From contig NZ_CP022957.1 in assembly GCF_002269385.1 (NCBI RefSeq), forward strand, positions 553,001 to 617,000: a stretch of 64,000 nucleotides of DNA, given 5' to 3'. Made by a program: the position numbers and the translations under genes. A model generated the notes under the pieces. It had not been told where the DNA came from. It was given only the letters and a program-made list of their open reading frames with translations, and ran no database searches. How positions within the stretch are numbered: the first letter of the stretch is position 1; every line of letters begins with the position of its first letter. Of the stretch, positions 10,280-17,837 are shown piece after piece. The stretch comes from Maribacter cobaltidurans (lineage in GTDB: Bacteria; Bacteroidota; Bacteroidia; Flavobacteriales; Flavobacteriaceae).

Positions 10280-10315
10280 AACTATGAAAATAGTTTCATA
10301 ACTATGAAAATAGTT
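10280..10315. promoter_or_regulatory. Two tandem BlaI-type operator palindromes
   Basis: The 16-nt palindrome AACTATGAAAATAGTT occurs twice without a mismatch, at 10280-10295 and 10300-10315, with centre-to-centre spacing of 20 bp (two helical turns). It lies 28 bp before the BlaI-type regulator ATG. BlaI/MecI proteins bind such short inverted repeats as dimers, so this is the likely autoregulatory operator. The divergent exchanger gene is within reach as well. Confidence 0.8.
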
Positions 10316-10342
10316 ATAGGTTTGAAGTTATAAAATCAAAAC

Positions 10343-10702
10343 ATGCAAAAATTAACGAACAAGGAAGAGGAGGTCATGAAAATCCTTTGGAGCCTGGAAA
10401 AGGCTTTTGTAAAGGAAATCATGGAGGAAATCGAGGGGGAAAAACCGCATTACAACACCCTTTCCACCATTGTGCGCAATTTAGAGGAAAAAGAATATGT
10501 AGGCCATGAGGCTTTTGGCAAAACGCATAGGTACTTTCCACTAATCCGGAAAGAAGATTACAGAAAAAAGTTCGTAAACAGCGCTATTGCCGATTATTAT
10601 GACGATTCCTATAAAAGCATCGTATCCCACTTTGCAAAGGAAGAAAAAATTTCAATCGAAGAACTTAAGGAAATTATTGACCTAATTGAAAAGCGTAACT
10701 AA
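10343..10702 (+). CDS. BlaI/MecI/CopY family transcriptional repressor
   Basis: DNA-binding repressor of 119 residues with a winged helix in the N-terminal 75 residues (LTNKEEEVMKILW, then HYNTLSTIVRNLEEKEYVGHEAFGKTHRYFP) and a helical dimerisation tail, matching the family's usual length. In this family a membrane M56 metallopeptidase senses a signal and leads to cleavage of the repressor. The gene for exactly such a partner starts at the next base after this stop codon, so the pair is a two-gene operon. Two perfect operator palindromes stand just upstream. The inducing signal is unknown; beta-lactams are not implied. Confidence 0.93.
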   Translation: MQKLTNKEEEVMKILWSLEKAFVKEIMEEIEGEKPHYNTLSTIVRNLEEKEYVGHEAFGKTHRYFPLIRKEDYRKKFVNSAIADYYDDSYKSIVSHFAKEEKISIEELKEIIDLIEKRN

Positions 10703-12391
10703 ATGGAATCTTTTATTATTTATCTTTTAAAATCTAGTGGATTACTCTGTTTATTCTTCTTAACCCATCAGTTACTGTTAAAAAGGGAAACCCTATTTGT
10801 CTTCAACAGGATTTATCTAATTTCAGGTTTAGGTATTTCACTATTATTACCTTTTGTTTATACTGTAAGGACCATTTCTTTAGAATATTCTCCTAAAGGA
10901 GAAACTATTGCACCGGCCCTCCCAATGAACGAAATATCCTTTTCCACAAACTCTTGGCCTTTTTTCATTCTGCTCATCTATCTCTTTGGGGCATCTCTCC
11001 TTTTGTTTCGATTGATACGAGAGTTTTACCAATTACAGATTCTTTTAAAAAATGGAAGGAACGAATCACAAGGAAAATATAGTTGTGTAGAAAGTAACAC
11101 CACTATATCACCCTTCTCTTTTTTTAAATGGATTGTTTATAATCCAAAACTTCATTCCAAAAGAGAATTGGACATTATTCTAGAACATGAAAAAATTCAT
11201 TCAAGGCAACTTCATTCCTTGGATATCCTTTTGATGGAACTGTTTCTTATTCTTCAATGGTTTAACCCCTTCACCTGGTTATATAGAAAATCACTGAAGG
11301 AAAATTTGGAGTTTTTGGCAGATGCCCATGTTTACGAATCACAAAAAGACAAAAAAGAATATCAGTACCTATTACTAAAACAGGCCGTTGGCCAACAAAA
11401 TTTATCAATCGTTAATCCATTTTTCAATTCATTAATCAAAAAACGAATCGTCATGATCAATCAAAATCCATCTAAGAAATTAAAAGCACTAAGAAGTCTA
11501 TTCATTGTACCTTTTCTGGCTATTTTCCTACTCAGTTTTAACGTTAGGACCAAGTACACGTTCAAGGATACACAACAAAATGTATCCCAGGACAACATCA
11601 TAGAACTCATTATTGAAAAAACTACAACGGACAAAGAGCTTGTAAAGATTAAAAACGACCTTAAGAAGGACAATATCGACTTCTCGTATACCACAGTACG
11701 AAACGAAGACGGAGAAATTTCCTCCTTATCCATACAGGTCTCCGGAAACAATAAAAATGGTACAGAATTCAGCAGTAGCCATAATTCGCAATCGGATAAT
11801 GACACTATTGACCCAACCTACATTATTATTGATACGGATAACTATAGTATTTCCATAGGCAATGGAAAGAACAACATTCTCCATAAAAGCGAGCATTCAA
11901 GTGTATGGATTCAAAAATCCGATGATGCAGAGGGACAAAACGAAATCATCATTAAGAAAATCGACGGTAAAAAACACATAACCATAAATGGTGAAGAAGT
12001 ATCAGATGAAGATTTAAAAGAAATGGATATCCATGTGGATGACGATTCATTTATACTTATTGATAAGAATGATGAAAATGATTCGAAAGAAAATGTGGTT
12101 ATCAGAAAGGTGTCCCCAGGTTCCTCCAAACACGTGATTATAAAATCCAATCCCGATGCGGATCATGATGTGGAAATTATTGAAAAAGAGTCCGACGGAT
12201 TTTTCTTTTTAGATACTGATGGAGATAAAGAACCTATGTTCCTCATTGACGGTAAAGTGAGTACCGAAAAACAGGTTAAAAAACTAGACCCAGGAAACAT
12301 AAAATCCATTAATGTTATAAAAGGTTCAAAAGCTGTAAAAAAACATGGTAAAAAAGCTGCCAATGGGGTTATTGAAATAACTACCAAATAG
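10703..12391 (+). CDS. M56 (BlaR1-type) membrane metallopeptidase with acidic ectodomain
   Basis: Likely signal-transducing zinc protease for the preceding repressor. The N-terminal part has several membrane segments (about 5-24, 36-54, 86-104) and the gluzincin motif HEKIH at 162-166, followed by the NLEFLADAHV helix that supplies the third ligand in M56 enzymes. After a last membrane segment near 268-283 comes a long acidic exported domain rich in Asp, Lys and Ile, with no penicillin-binding sensor domain. The C-terminus (FLIDGK ... IKSINVIKGSKA ... GKKAANGVIEITTK) resembles the end of a TonB-receptor plug. The ATG abuts the blaI stop, so translation is probably coupled. Substrate other than the repressor is unknown. 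Confidence 0.88.
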   Translation: MESFIIYLLKSSGLLCLFFLTHQLLLKRETLFVFNRIYLISGLGISLLLPFVYTVRTISLEYSPKGETIAPALPMNEISFSTNSWPFFILLIYLFGASLLLFRLIREFYQLQILLKNGRNESQGKYSCVESNTTISPFSFFKWIVYNPKLHSKRELDIILEHEKIHSRQLHSLDILLMELFLILQWFNPFTWLYRKSLKENLEFLADAHVYESQKDKKEYQYLLLKQAVGQQNLSIVNPFFNSLIKKRIVMINQNPSKKLKALRSLFIVPFLAIFLLSFNVRTKYTFKDTQQNVSQDNIIELIIEKTTTDKELVKIKNDLKKDNIDFSYTTVRNEDGEISSLSIQVSGNNKNGTEFSSSHNSQSDNDTIDPTYIIIDTDNYSISIGNGKNNILHKSEHSSVWIQKSDDAEGQNEIIIKKIDGKKHITINGEEVSDEDLKEMDIHVDDDSFILIDKNDENDSKENVVIRKVSPGSSKHVIIKSNPDADHDVEIIEKESDGFFFLDTDGDKEPMFLIDGKVSTEKQVKKLDPGNIKSINVIKGSKAVKKHGKKAANGVIEITTK

Positions 12392-12425
12392 GGAAGAGCA
12401 ACCTTTACTGGACAACTTATTTAGA

Positions 12426-12472
12426 CCGAACCGATTACATGTTCTATTCCATGTAATGGGTTCGGTTTTTTT
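12426..12472 (+). terminator. Rho-independent terminator after blaI-M56
   Basis: Stem of 16 bp with one mismatch (CCGAACCGATTACATG against a complementary arm ending at 12465), a short loop and a run of seven T. It closes the two-gene operon. Confidence 0.85.
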
Positions 12473-12782
12473 GTACGCGAAAAAATGAAATCGGATAAAA
12501 TCAAAGAAATTTTAATGAAAATACCCTACACTTTTTAGCGACCTTCCTTTTTATCCCTACAAAAGTTAAAAAATATAACTTGTTATTCAATAAATACCTA
12601 CACTTTATTACTTACTCGTAGACAGTGTACAAAATAATATAACACATATTATCATTTAACTTACACTTTTGTATTCAATTGTATCGATTTAACTAAAATC
12701 CCTTGTATGGAATGGAAACTCCATTATATATTATTCAAATAATCGATTATAAACAACAATTGTATAACCTAAAACTATAAAA
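12473..12782. other. AT-rich intergenic stretch before the band-7 operon
   Basis: About 310 bp of AT-rich sequence without a credible gene on either strand. It presumably holds the promoter of the downstream SPFH gene, but I could not fix a convincing box pair. Confidence 0.4.
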
Positions 12783-12845
12783 ATGATCACTGTCATAAAG
12801 CTCATATTGTATCTCATCGTAAGCCTTATTTTGTACAACCTTTAA
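12783..12845 (+). CDS. Possible 20-residue hydrophobic peptide
   Basis: A short frame starting ATG and ending TAA encodes a peptide of 20 residues (MITVIKLILYLIVSLILYNL) that is almost entirely one membrane helix. It ends 13 bp before the start codon of the SPFH gene. It could be a small membrane protein or a translated leader that couples expression. Small hydrophobic frames arise by chance in AT-rich DNA, so this is tentative. Confidence 0.3.
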   Translation: MITVIKLILYLIVSLILYNL

Positions 12846-12858
12846 AACCTGAAAAACC

Positions 12859-14196
12859 ATGTTAACATTTATAGGAATTTTTATTATCATATTTGGATTG
12901 CTAAGTTTTTTGGCAAAACCTTTACTTGGAAACACTAAAATTACGGGGTGGATCACTCCCCAACGTAGTCTACAAATAGTATTATTAGGACTTGTTTTAA
13001 GCATTGTAACCGGTGCATTTTTTTATGCAGAACCTGGTACCGCCTATGCAGTACAATACCCTTGGGGAGGTCAAAAGGCCGTATTCAGACAGGGCATCCA
13101 TACTAAAATGTGGGGCAGATTAATCCCCATTCAGTTCGAACTACCCATCAAGTATGTTATTCCAAACTCAAATGGAGAACTTGGGGAACAGAGCGAATAT
13201 GCAAATGTGGATTATGCAAAATACTGGGCCTTTAGTGATGCCGTAAAAGCGAGAATAGCAACCTCAGTAGTCATCGGCATTAATACCGAGGACGACAACC
13301 AGTTTCTGTCAGTCGCAGATCGAAATAAAACGGAACAGAATATGATTCGGTCCCGTATTATTCCAAATATCGATCAGTCCATAAAGAACACCTGTAAGCT
13401 CATGGACGCCCAGGACTATATCTCAGGGCAAGCATCGGATTTTGACCGATACTTTAAGGACCAGTTGGAGAATGGCATGTACGTTTTAGAAGAGTACTCG
13501 GAAAACCAAAGCCGTGAGATAATCGGCGACAGTAGTACGGTACGAACCGTTATGAACAAGGAAAGTAAACAAAAGCGCTTCCGCATTCAAATTAAGGACG
13601 GTGAACCCGTCAGGGAAAAAGGTAACTCCCTTAAAGCCTACGGACTAACCGTAATCCAAGCTGTTGTTACGGAGATAGACTGGGAAGAAACTTTTGATAA
13701 TCGCTTACAGTTGCAAAAGGAAGAAGTTGCACAGACCCAATTGGAGAAGCAACAAGCAGAGCGTGAATTTTATCGCGCCCAAAAGGAAAAAGCCCGAGGT
13801 GAAGCCGATAAAGCCGTGGAGAGAGCCCGTTTGGAAAAAGAGCAGATTCAAAAAACGATTGCTGCGGAAACCGAAGCCAAAGTCGCTGAATTCAATTTGA
13901 CCAAGGAGAAGAAGCAGTATGAAGTAGAGAAGTTCAAGGCGTTGAGCAAAAAAGTTGCTGCGGATGCGGAGTCTTATCAAAATGCCAAATTGGTTTCTGC
14001 CGGTCTTACCCCACAAGAGCGCGCTGAATGGGAGTACAAAACTTCCGTATATGTTGCACGGGAACTAAAAGACCTGAGTCTTCCCGAAATATTTATTGAA
14101 GGAGGAACGAAAAAGGCCAGTGATGGCAATTTATTACAGTCACTCATCGGTGCCGATTTAGCCAAAAAAATGATGGACGGCAAAAAGGAGCAGTAA
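12859..14196 (+). CDS. SPFH/band 7 domain membrane protein
   Basis: Prohibitin/stomatin/flotillin-type protein of 445 residues that probably forms oligomeric membrane scaffolds. Two hydrophobic segments (about 2-20 and 38-54) anchor it, followed by the band-7 domain (GTAYAVQYPWGGQ to about residue 270). A long charged helix of about 275-375 follows, rich in Lys, Glu, Gln and Ala (QLEKQQAEREFYRAQKEK and following), which should form a coiled coil. The end (LLQSLIGADLAKKMM) resembles other bacterial flotillin-like tails. Start ATG 12859 gives the full first membrane segment. It is monocistronic apart from the tiny upstream frame and is closed by the 14211 hairpin. Client proteins are unknown. 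Confidence 0.87.
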   Translation: MLTFIGIFIIIFGLLSFLAKPLLGNTKITGWITPQRSLQIVLLGLVLSIVTGAFFYAEPGTAYAVQYPWGGQKAVFRQGIHTKMWGRLIPIQFELPIKYVIPNSNGELGEQSEYANVDYAKYWAFSDAVKARIATSVVIGINTEDDNQFLSVADRNKTEQNMIRSRIIPNIDQSIKNTCKLMDAQDYISGQASDFDRYFKDQLENGMYVLEEYSENQSREIIGDSSTVRTVMNKESKQKRFRIQIKDGEPVREKGNSLKAYGLTVIQAVVTEIDWEETFDNRLQLQKEEVAQTQLEKQQAEREFYRAQKEKARGEADKAVERARLEKEQIQKTIAAETEAKVAEFNLTKEKKQYEVEKFKALSKKVAADAESYQNAKLVSAGLTPQERAEWEYKTSVYVARELKDLSLPEIFIEGGTKKASDGNLLQSLIGADLAKKMMDGKKEQ

Positions 14197-14210
14197 CAAA
14201 CTCACTTTCA

Positions 14211-14242
14211 AAGATTGCGGTTTAAAACCGCAATCTTTTTTT
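14211..14242 (+). terminator. Rho-independent terminator after the band-7 gene
   Basis: A perfect palindrome with half-site AGATTGCGGTTTT is followed by seven T. It lies just upstream of the 57-residue gene, which therefore probably has its own promoter or relies on readthrough. Confidence 0.85.
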
Positions 14243-14246
14243 ATGT

Positions 14247-14420
14247 ATGTTTGCTAAAATCAACGTTTTGAAGAAAAGTTTCTTTAAATTTTTAGCAAAG
14301 TTGAATAAGGCAATACTTCCCTCCTATTCAGAGAAACAACTGGATTTATCCAAGGCGAGTAAATTTCAACTGGCGATTATCGGGTGGAGATACTATGTTA
14401 CCACCCGCGCTTTAGATTAG
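14247..14420 (+). CDS. Conserved small basic protein of Flavobacteriaceae (57 residues)
   Basis: Short frame encoding a basic protein that begins MFAKINVLKKSFFKFLAK and ends KFQLAIIGWRYYVTTRALD. From memory, short proteins ending in a similar KASKFQLAIIGWRYYVT motif are widespread in Flavobacteriaceae, where some are mislabelled as SsrA-binding proteins; the protein is far too short for SmpB. Its stop overlaps the 3' end of the convergent apt gene by 4 bp. There are no cysteines and no clear membrane segment. An alternative ATG at 14243 is in a different frame and closes at once. The gene is believable from the motif; function is unknown. Confidence 0.65.
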   Translation: MFAKINVLKKSFFKFLAKLNKAILPSYSEKQLDLSKASKFQLAIIGWRYYVTTRALD

Positions 14421-14929
14421 TAGGTAATCAAGGATTTTACCTCAAAAGGTTTGATTTTCTCCCTACCGTTGAGAAAAGAAAGTTCTATCAAAAAATTACA
14501 CTGCACGATGATACCTCCCAATTTTTCAACCAATTTGGTGGTTGCCAAAGCGGTTCCACCTGTCGCTAAAACATCATCATGAATTAAAACCCTATCCCCT
14601 TTGGTAATACCGTCCACGTGAATCTCCAAGGTATCTGTACCATATTCTAAATTATAAGATTCGCTCAAGGTCTTATAAGGTAATTTTCCAGGTTTCCTAA
14701 TGGGTACGAATCCAGCTTCTAATCGGTCCGCTAGCATAGGTCCAAAAATAAAACCCCTACTTTCCATGCCAATGACTTTGTCTATACCCTCCTTTTTCAA
14801 GTCCTTAAGAAGGCAGTCAGCAGCACTACTTAAAGCCTCATGATTCTGTAATAAGGGAGTTATATCTTTAAACATGACTCCCGGTTTTGGGAAATCTGGC
14901 ACATCTCTTATATAGCTTTTAAAATCCAT
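14417..14929 (-). CDS. apt: Adenine phosphoribosyltransferase
   Basis: Purine salvage enzyme that converts adenine and PRPP to AMP in the cytoplasm. The 170-residue protein shows the APT start FKSYIRDVPDFPKPGVMFKDITPLL, the substrate loop ESRGFIFGPMLA, PIRKPGKLPY, and the PRPP-binding signature VLIHDDVLATGGTALA near residue 125. Length and motifs are standard, and ATG 14929 fits the conserved N-terminus. It stands alone on the minus strand, convergent with the 57-residue gene, and its start is 80 bp from the divergent tRNA-Arg gene. Confidence 0.97.
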   Translation of the reverse strand: MDFKSYIRDVPDFPKPGVMFKDITPLLQNHEALSSAADCLLKDLKKEGIDKVIGMESRGFIFGPMLADRLEAGFVPIRKPGKLPYKTLSESYNLEYGTDTLEIHVDGITKGDRVLIHDDVLATGGTALATTKLVEKLGGIIVQCNFLIELSFLNGREKIKPFEVKSLITY

Positions 14930-14949
14930 GTATTATAAAGGGTCTTAAT

Positions 14950-14980
14950 TTTGTGGTAAATGTAAAAAGAAATATATTTG
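14950..14980 (+). promoter_or_regulatory. Bacteroidota-type promoter of tRNA-Arg
   Basis: A TTTG box at 14950-14953 and a TATATTTG box (TAnnTTTG consensus) at 14973-14980 are separated by 19 bp, the arrangement recognised by the Bacteroidota housekeeping sigma factor. The tRNA begins 30 bp further on. Confidence 0.7.
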
Positions 14981-15009
14981 CACCCCGCTTTAGGGAAAAT
15001 TGAAAAAAT

Positions 15010-15083
15010 GGCCTCGTGGCGCAACTGAATAGCGCATCTGATTACGGCTCAGAAGGTTACAGGTTTGAATCCTGTCGAGGTCA
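15010..15083 (+). tRNA. tRNA-Arg (anticodon ACG)
   Basis: All arms fold: acceptor stem GGCCTCG with CGAGGTC (one G-T pair), D stem GCGC/GCGC, anticodon stem TCTGA/TCAGA around loop TTACGGC giving anticodon ACG, a five-base variable region and T stem ACAGG/CCTGT around TTTGAAT. Length is 74 nt and CCA is not encoded. The 3' end is the boundary of the accessory region, and its last 23 nt recur in altered form at 56.16 and 62.75 kb. Confidence 0.97.
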
Positions 15084-15107
15084 CTAGGAGGAAACTCCAA
15101 ATAGAGG

Positions 15108-15150
15108 GAAAACCTTGCAAAATCTATGATTTGCAGGGTTTTGTCGTTTT
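15108..15150 (+). terminator. Terminator hairpin after tRNA-Arg
   Basis: An imperfect stem formed by AAAACCTTGCAAAATC and GATTTGCAGGGTTTT around TAT is followed by a T-rich tract. A decayed copy of its left arm recurs near 63070. Confidence 0.65.
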
Positions 15151-15184
15151 TTGGACCATCATTTTAATTTGATTTGGTTTCAAT

Positions 15185-15441
15185 TCTTAAAAATTCACAA
15201 ACTAAAATGCCAAGGCTGAACTTTTTAAACGGATTACCGTAAATGGTAAGTGCGCGAATATCGGCCTAAAAAGAAGAGCCCCGTACATCAATGAGATGTT
15301 AACGCCAAAAAAGTCCTAGGTAATTAGTCCGTGGCCAAGCAAACCAACTATCACATTGGTCAGGTCCAATCAAGAATTTACAATATCTACCAAGAGCTTA
15401 AATATAAAAATGGGCTCATCACCACCCAATTGAGCCAATGA
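15185..15441 (+). pseudogene. Remnant of a tyrosine-recombinase (integrase) N-terminus
   Basis: No intact frame, but translation in two frames gives recognisable pieces of the arm-binding and SAM-like domains of Bacteroidota tyrosine integrases. Bases 15206-15319 read NAKAELFKRITVNGKCANI and on to a TAG. After a frame change, 15334-15441 read through IYNIYQELKYKNGLITTQL to a TGA. The catalytic domain is absent. It lies 102 bp after tRNA-Arg, where such integrases usually sit, so it is probably the wreck of the enzyme that inserted the island. A sister remnant occurs at 63105. Confidence 0.65.
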
Positions 15442-15574
15442 TTTGATTTTATGTGGGGTAAAAAACGGGGACACTTTAAAAAGAGTAAGTATTCGACATA
15501 AACTAACTTAAAAATTCAAAAAATATCTTATATTTAATTTCGAAAAAAACTAATTAACTTTCTAATTATATAAA

Positions 15575-16669
15575 ATGAAAAATTTATTCTTTCTTTTCAT
15601 TGTGTTTTCTTTTGTTTCATGCAAGCAAAAAATGACCAATAGAGAAACAACCAGTGAAGTCGATGTTACCCCTGAAAGCGATGAGGTCGAAATAATAGAT
15701 GTCCACTCCCATTTTCAAAAGGACCGGGACTATTTTATCGATTTCATGAAGAATCGTAAGATGAAAACGATTTTGGTGGATGTTGCAATGCATAACGCTA
15801 CAGACTCTAGCAAAGTTGAACGCAGTTGGGACGACTATGTGGCCTTAGCAGAAAAGCACCCAAATCTTTTTTGGCTATGTTCCTCTTTAATGGGCCTAGG
15901 AATCGATGAGCCCGATTTTGCCCAAAAAGAAATAGAGCGCCTAAAAAAGGAAATTGCCCAAGGCGCACGCATGGTCAAGGTCTGGAAAAACTTTGGAATG
16001 GTCACAAAGGACAATTCAGGCAAATACATTCAAATAGATGATCCCAGACTTCAGCCTATTTGGGATTTTCTAAAGGAACAAAACATACCTGTCATGGCAC
16101 ATATAGCAGAACCCGTACAAGCCTGGAGACCACTAAATCCCAATAGCCCTCATTTTGGCTATTATAGCGACCATCCAGAATACCATGCCTATAATTTCCC
16201 CAAGATACCCTCTTATGAGACCATCATAGCCGCAAGGGACAATTGGATTTCGAAAAATCCCGATTTACAAATCTTATGTGCCCATATAGGAAGTATGTCT
16301 CATGATGTCGATATGGTCGCGGAACGTTTAGATAACTACCCGAACATTAAAGTGGAATTAGCAGCAAGATTCGGGGACCTTGCCGCCCAAGATTCTAAAA
16401 AAGTAAGGGCATTTATGGAAAAATATCAAGATCGTATCCTCTTTGGTACCGACTTTGGAAACAGTACAAATCAGCTAGACCTAAATGTCGAGGAACTAAC
16501 TCGCGAAAAAGAGGACTTGGCAGCAGATTATGATTTGTTGCGCACCTATTTAAGTACTTCCGATTCGGTATTGATAAGGGGGCAGTCCAATGTTGGTCTT
16601 TCCCTACCGAAGGAAGTACTCGAAAAAATATATGTTACCAATGCAATGGACTTGTTGAAACTCAAGTAA
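15575..16669 (+). CDS. Exported amidohydrolase (Amidohydro_2 family) lipoprotein
   Basis: TIM-barrel metal-dependent hydrolase of 364 residues, anchored as a lipoprotein (signal peptide ending FVSC, Cys16). Metal-site features visible are D42-V-H44-S-H46, the VKVWKNFGM lysine segment, the AHIAEP histidine, the CAHIGS histidine and GTDFG aspartate. The HPEYHAYNFPKIPSYE block matches two other proteins in this window (45293 and 46254), so the three form a clade. The family contains lactonases, decarboxylases and amidases, so the substrate cannot be named; a sugar-derived lactone is my guess from the neighbours. It is the first complete gene after the tRNA-Arg boundary. Confidence 0.82.
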   Translation: MKNLFFLFIVFSFVSCKQKMTNRETTSEVDVTPESDEVEIIDVHSHFQKDRDYFIDFMKNRKMKTILVDVAMHNATDSSKVERSWDDYVALAEKHPNLFWLCSSLMGLGIDEPDFAQKEIERLKKEIAQGARMVKVWKNFGMVTKDNSGKYIQIDDPRLQPIWDFLKEQNIPVMAHIAEPVQAWRPLNPNSPHFGYYSDHPEYHAYNFPKIPSYETIIAARDNWISKNPDLQILCAHIGSMSHDVDMVAERLDNYPNIKVELAARFGDLAAQDSKKVRAFMEKYQDRILFGTDFGNSTNQLDLNVEELTREKEDLAADYDLLRTYLSTSDSVLIRGQSNVGLSLPKEVLEKIYVTNAMDLLKLK

Positions 16670-16836
16670 GGCCATTATCCGAATGTCATCATTGTCAACC
16701 AATCAAAATTAAACGTTGTACCGTCCTACACCCGAACCCTTCCGGAAGTATCCGGATATCGATTGTAATATTCCGGTGTCGTTACTGAAATGTAGAGCAA
16801 CCCGAAGAATTGACTTAAAAAATTGTATTTTTATCC

Positions 16837-17814
16837 ATGCACTTAATTGACCGATTTCCCCTGTTTTTAATCACATTAATGGGATTAACCCCAGTATTTT
16901 CGCAAAATGAAAGCTTAAAGGACTTCACCCAGACCATTGAAGGTTCCAAACTGGAAATAGAAATGGTTGCGATACCATCAGGACGTTTTAACATGGGGAG
17001 TCCTGCTTCAGAAGAACACCGCAATTCGGATGAAGGGCCAGTCCATGAGGTATCCCTTAACTCCTTTTGGATTTCGAAATATGAAATTACATGGGAGTTG
17101 TACAATCTTTTTGTAAATCGGGCCATCGATGGTAACAATGACCCTAACATCGCTACAGATGTAAATATCGATATTGATGCCATTTCTGGTGCCACTATCC
17201 CTTATGTGGATATGAGTTTGGGTATGGGAACCAGTGAAGGTTTGCCTGTGGGCAATGTCACCCAATATGCGGCATCACAATTTTGCAAATGGCTTTCCGC
17301 TAAAACCGGACATTTTTATAGGTTGCCCACAGAGGCGGAATGGGAGTACTGCGCTCGTGCGGGTACGTCAACCGCCTATCATTTTGGTGATGACCCAAAC
17401 GATTTGAATGACTACGCCTGGTCCTATGGAAATAGCGAAGACACTTATCATCAAGTTGGTCAAAAAAAACCTAATCCTTGGGGGCTATATGATATGTATG
17501 GCAACGTTGCGGAATGGACCTTGGACCAATATGTGCCAAACATTTATAAAAGTAGAAAAGGGACTACTGTATCACCATTTGAAATAGCCAATAAAACCTA
17601 CCCACGTTCCGTTCGAGGAGGGTCATATAATGACGACCCTGAATATCTAAGAAGTGCCGTCCGTCTAGGGTCCAATGAAAATTGGAAAATGCGCGACCCT
17701 CAATTTCCAAAAAGTAAATGGTGGAATACCGATGCCCCTTTTGTAGGCTTCCGTATTGTTCGTGATCCCAATGTACCCAAAGAAAGTAAAATAAATAACT
17801 ATTGGGGCCAGTAG
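16837..17814 (+). CDS. SUMF1/formylglycine-generating-enzyme-like domain protein
   Basis: Exported protein of 325 residues with a signal peptide ending VFSQ and a single SUMF1 (FGE-sulfatase) domain. Visible motifs are IPSGRFNMGSPASE, GPVHEVSLNSFWISKYEITWELY, RLPTEAEWEYCARAGT, NPWGLYDMYGNVAEWTLD, RSVRGGSYNDD and FVGFRIVRD. True FGE has a copper-binding cysteine pair near the RGGSW region; here that stretch has no cysteine, so formylglycine formation is unlikely. No sulfatase lies nearby. It ends 23 bp before the Gfo/Idh gene, suggesting cotranscription. A ligand-binding or structural role in glycan processing is possible. Confidence 0.88.
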   Translation: MHLIDRFPLFLITLMGLTPVFSQNESLKDFTQTIEGSKLEIEMVAIPSGRFNMGSPASEEHRNSDEGPVHEVSLNSFWISKYEITWELYNLFVNRAIDGNNDPNIATDVNIDIDAISGATIPYVDMSLGMGTSEGLPVGNVTQYAASQFCKWLSAKTGHFYRLPTEAEWEYCARAGTSTAYHFGDDPNDLNDYAWSYGNSEDTYHQVGQKKPNPWGLYDMYGNVAEWTLDQYVPNIYKSRKGTTVSPFEIANKTYPRSVRGGSYNDDPEYLRSAVRLGSNENWKMRDPQFPKSKWWNTDAPFVGFRIVRDPNVPKESKINNYWGQ

Positions 17815-17837
17815 CCCTTAAATTAAAAAAGTGATTC

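Noticed and set aside
10343..12391. Beta-lactam resistance regulator
   Set aside because: The M56 protein lacks a penicillin-binding sensor and there is no beta-lactamase next to it; the serine hydrolase at the right edge is 51 kb away and is not evidence for resistance.
14247..14420. SsrA-binding protein as a name for the 57-residue gene
   Set aside because: SmpB is about 150 residues with an OB fold; the short basic protein lacks it.
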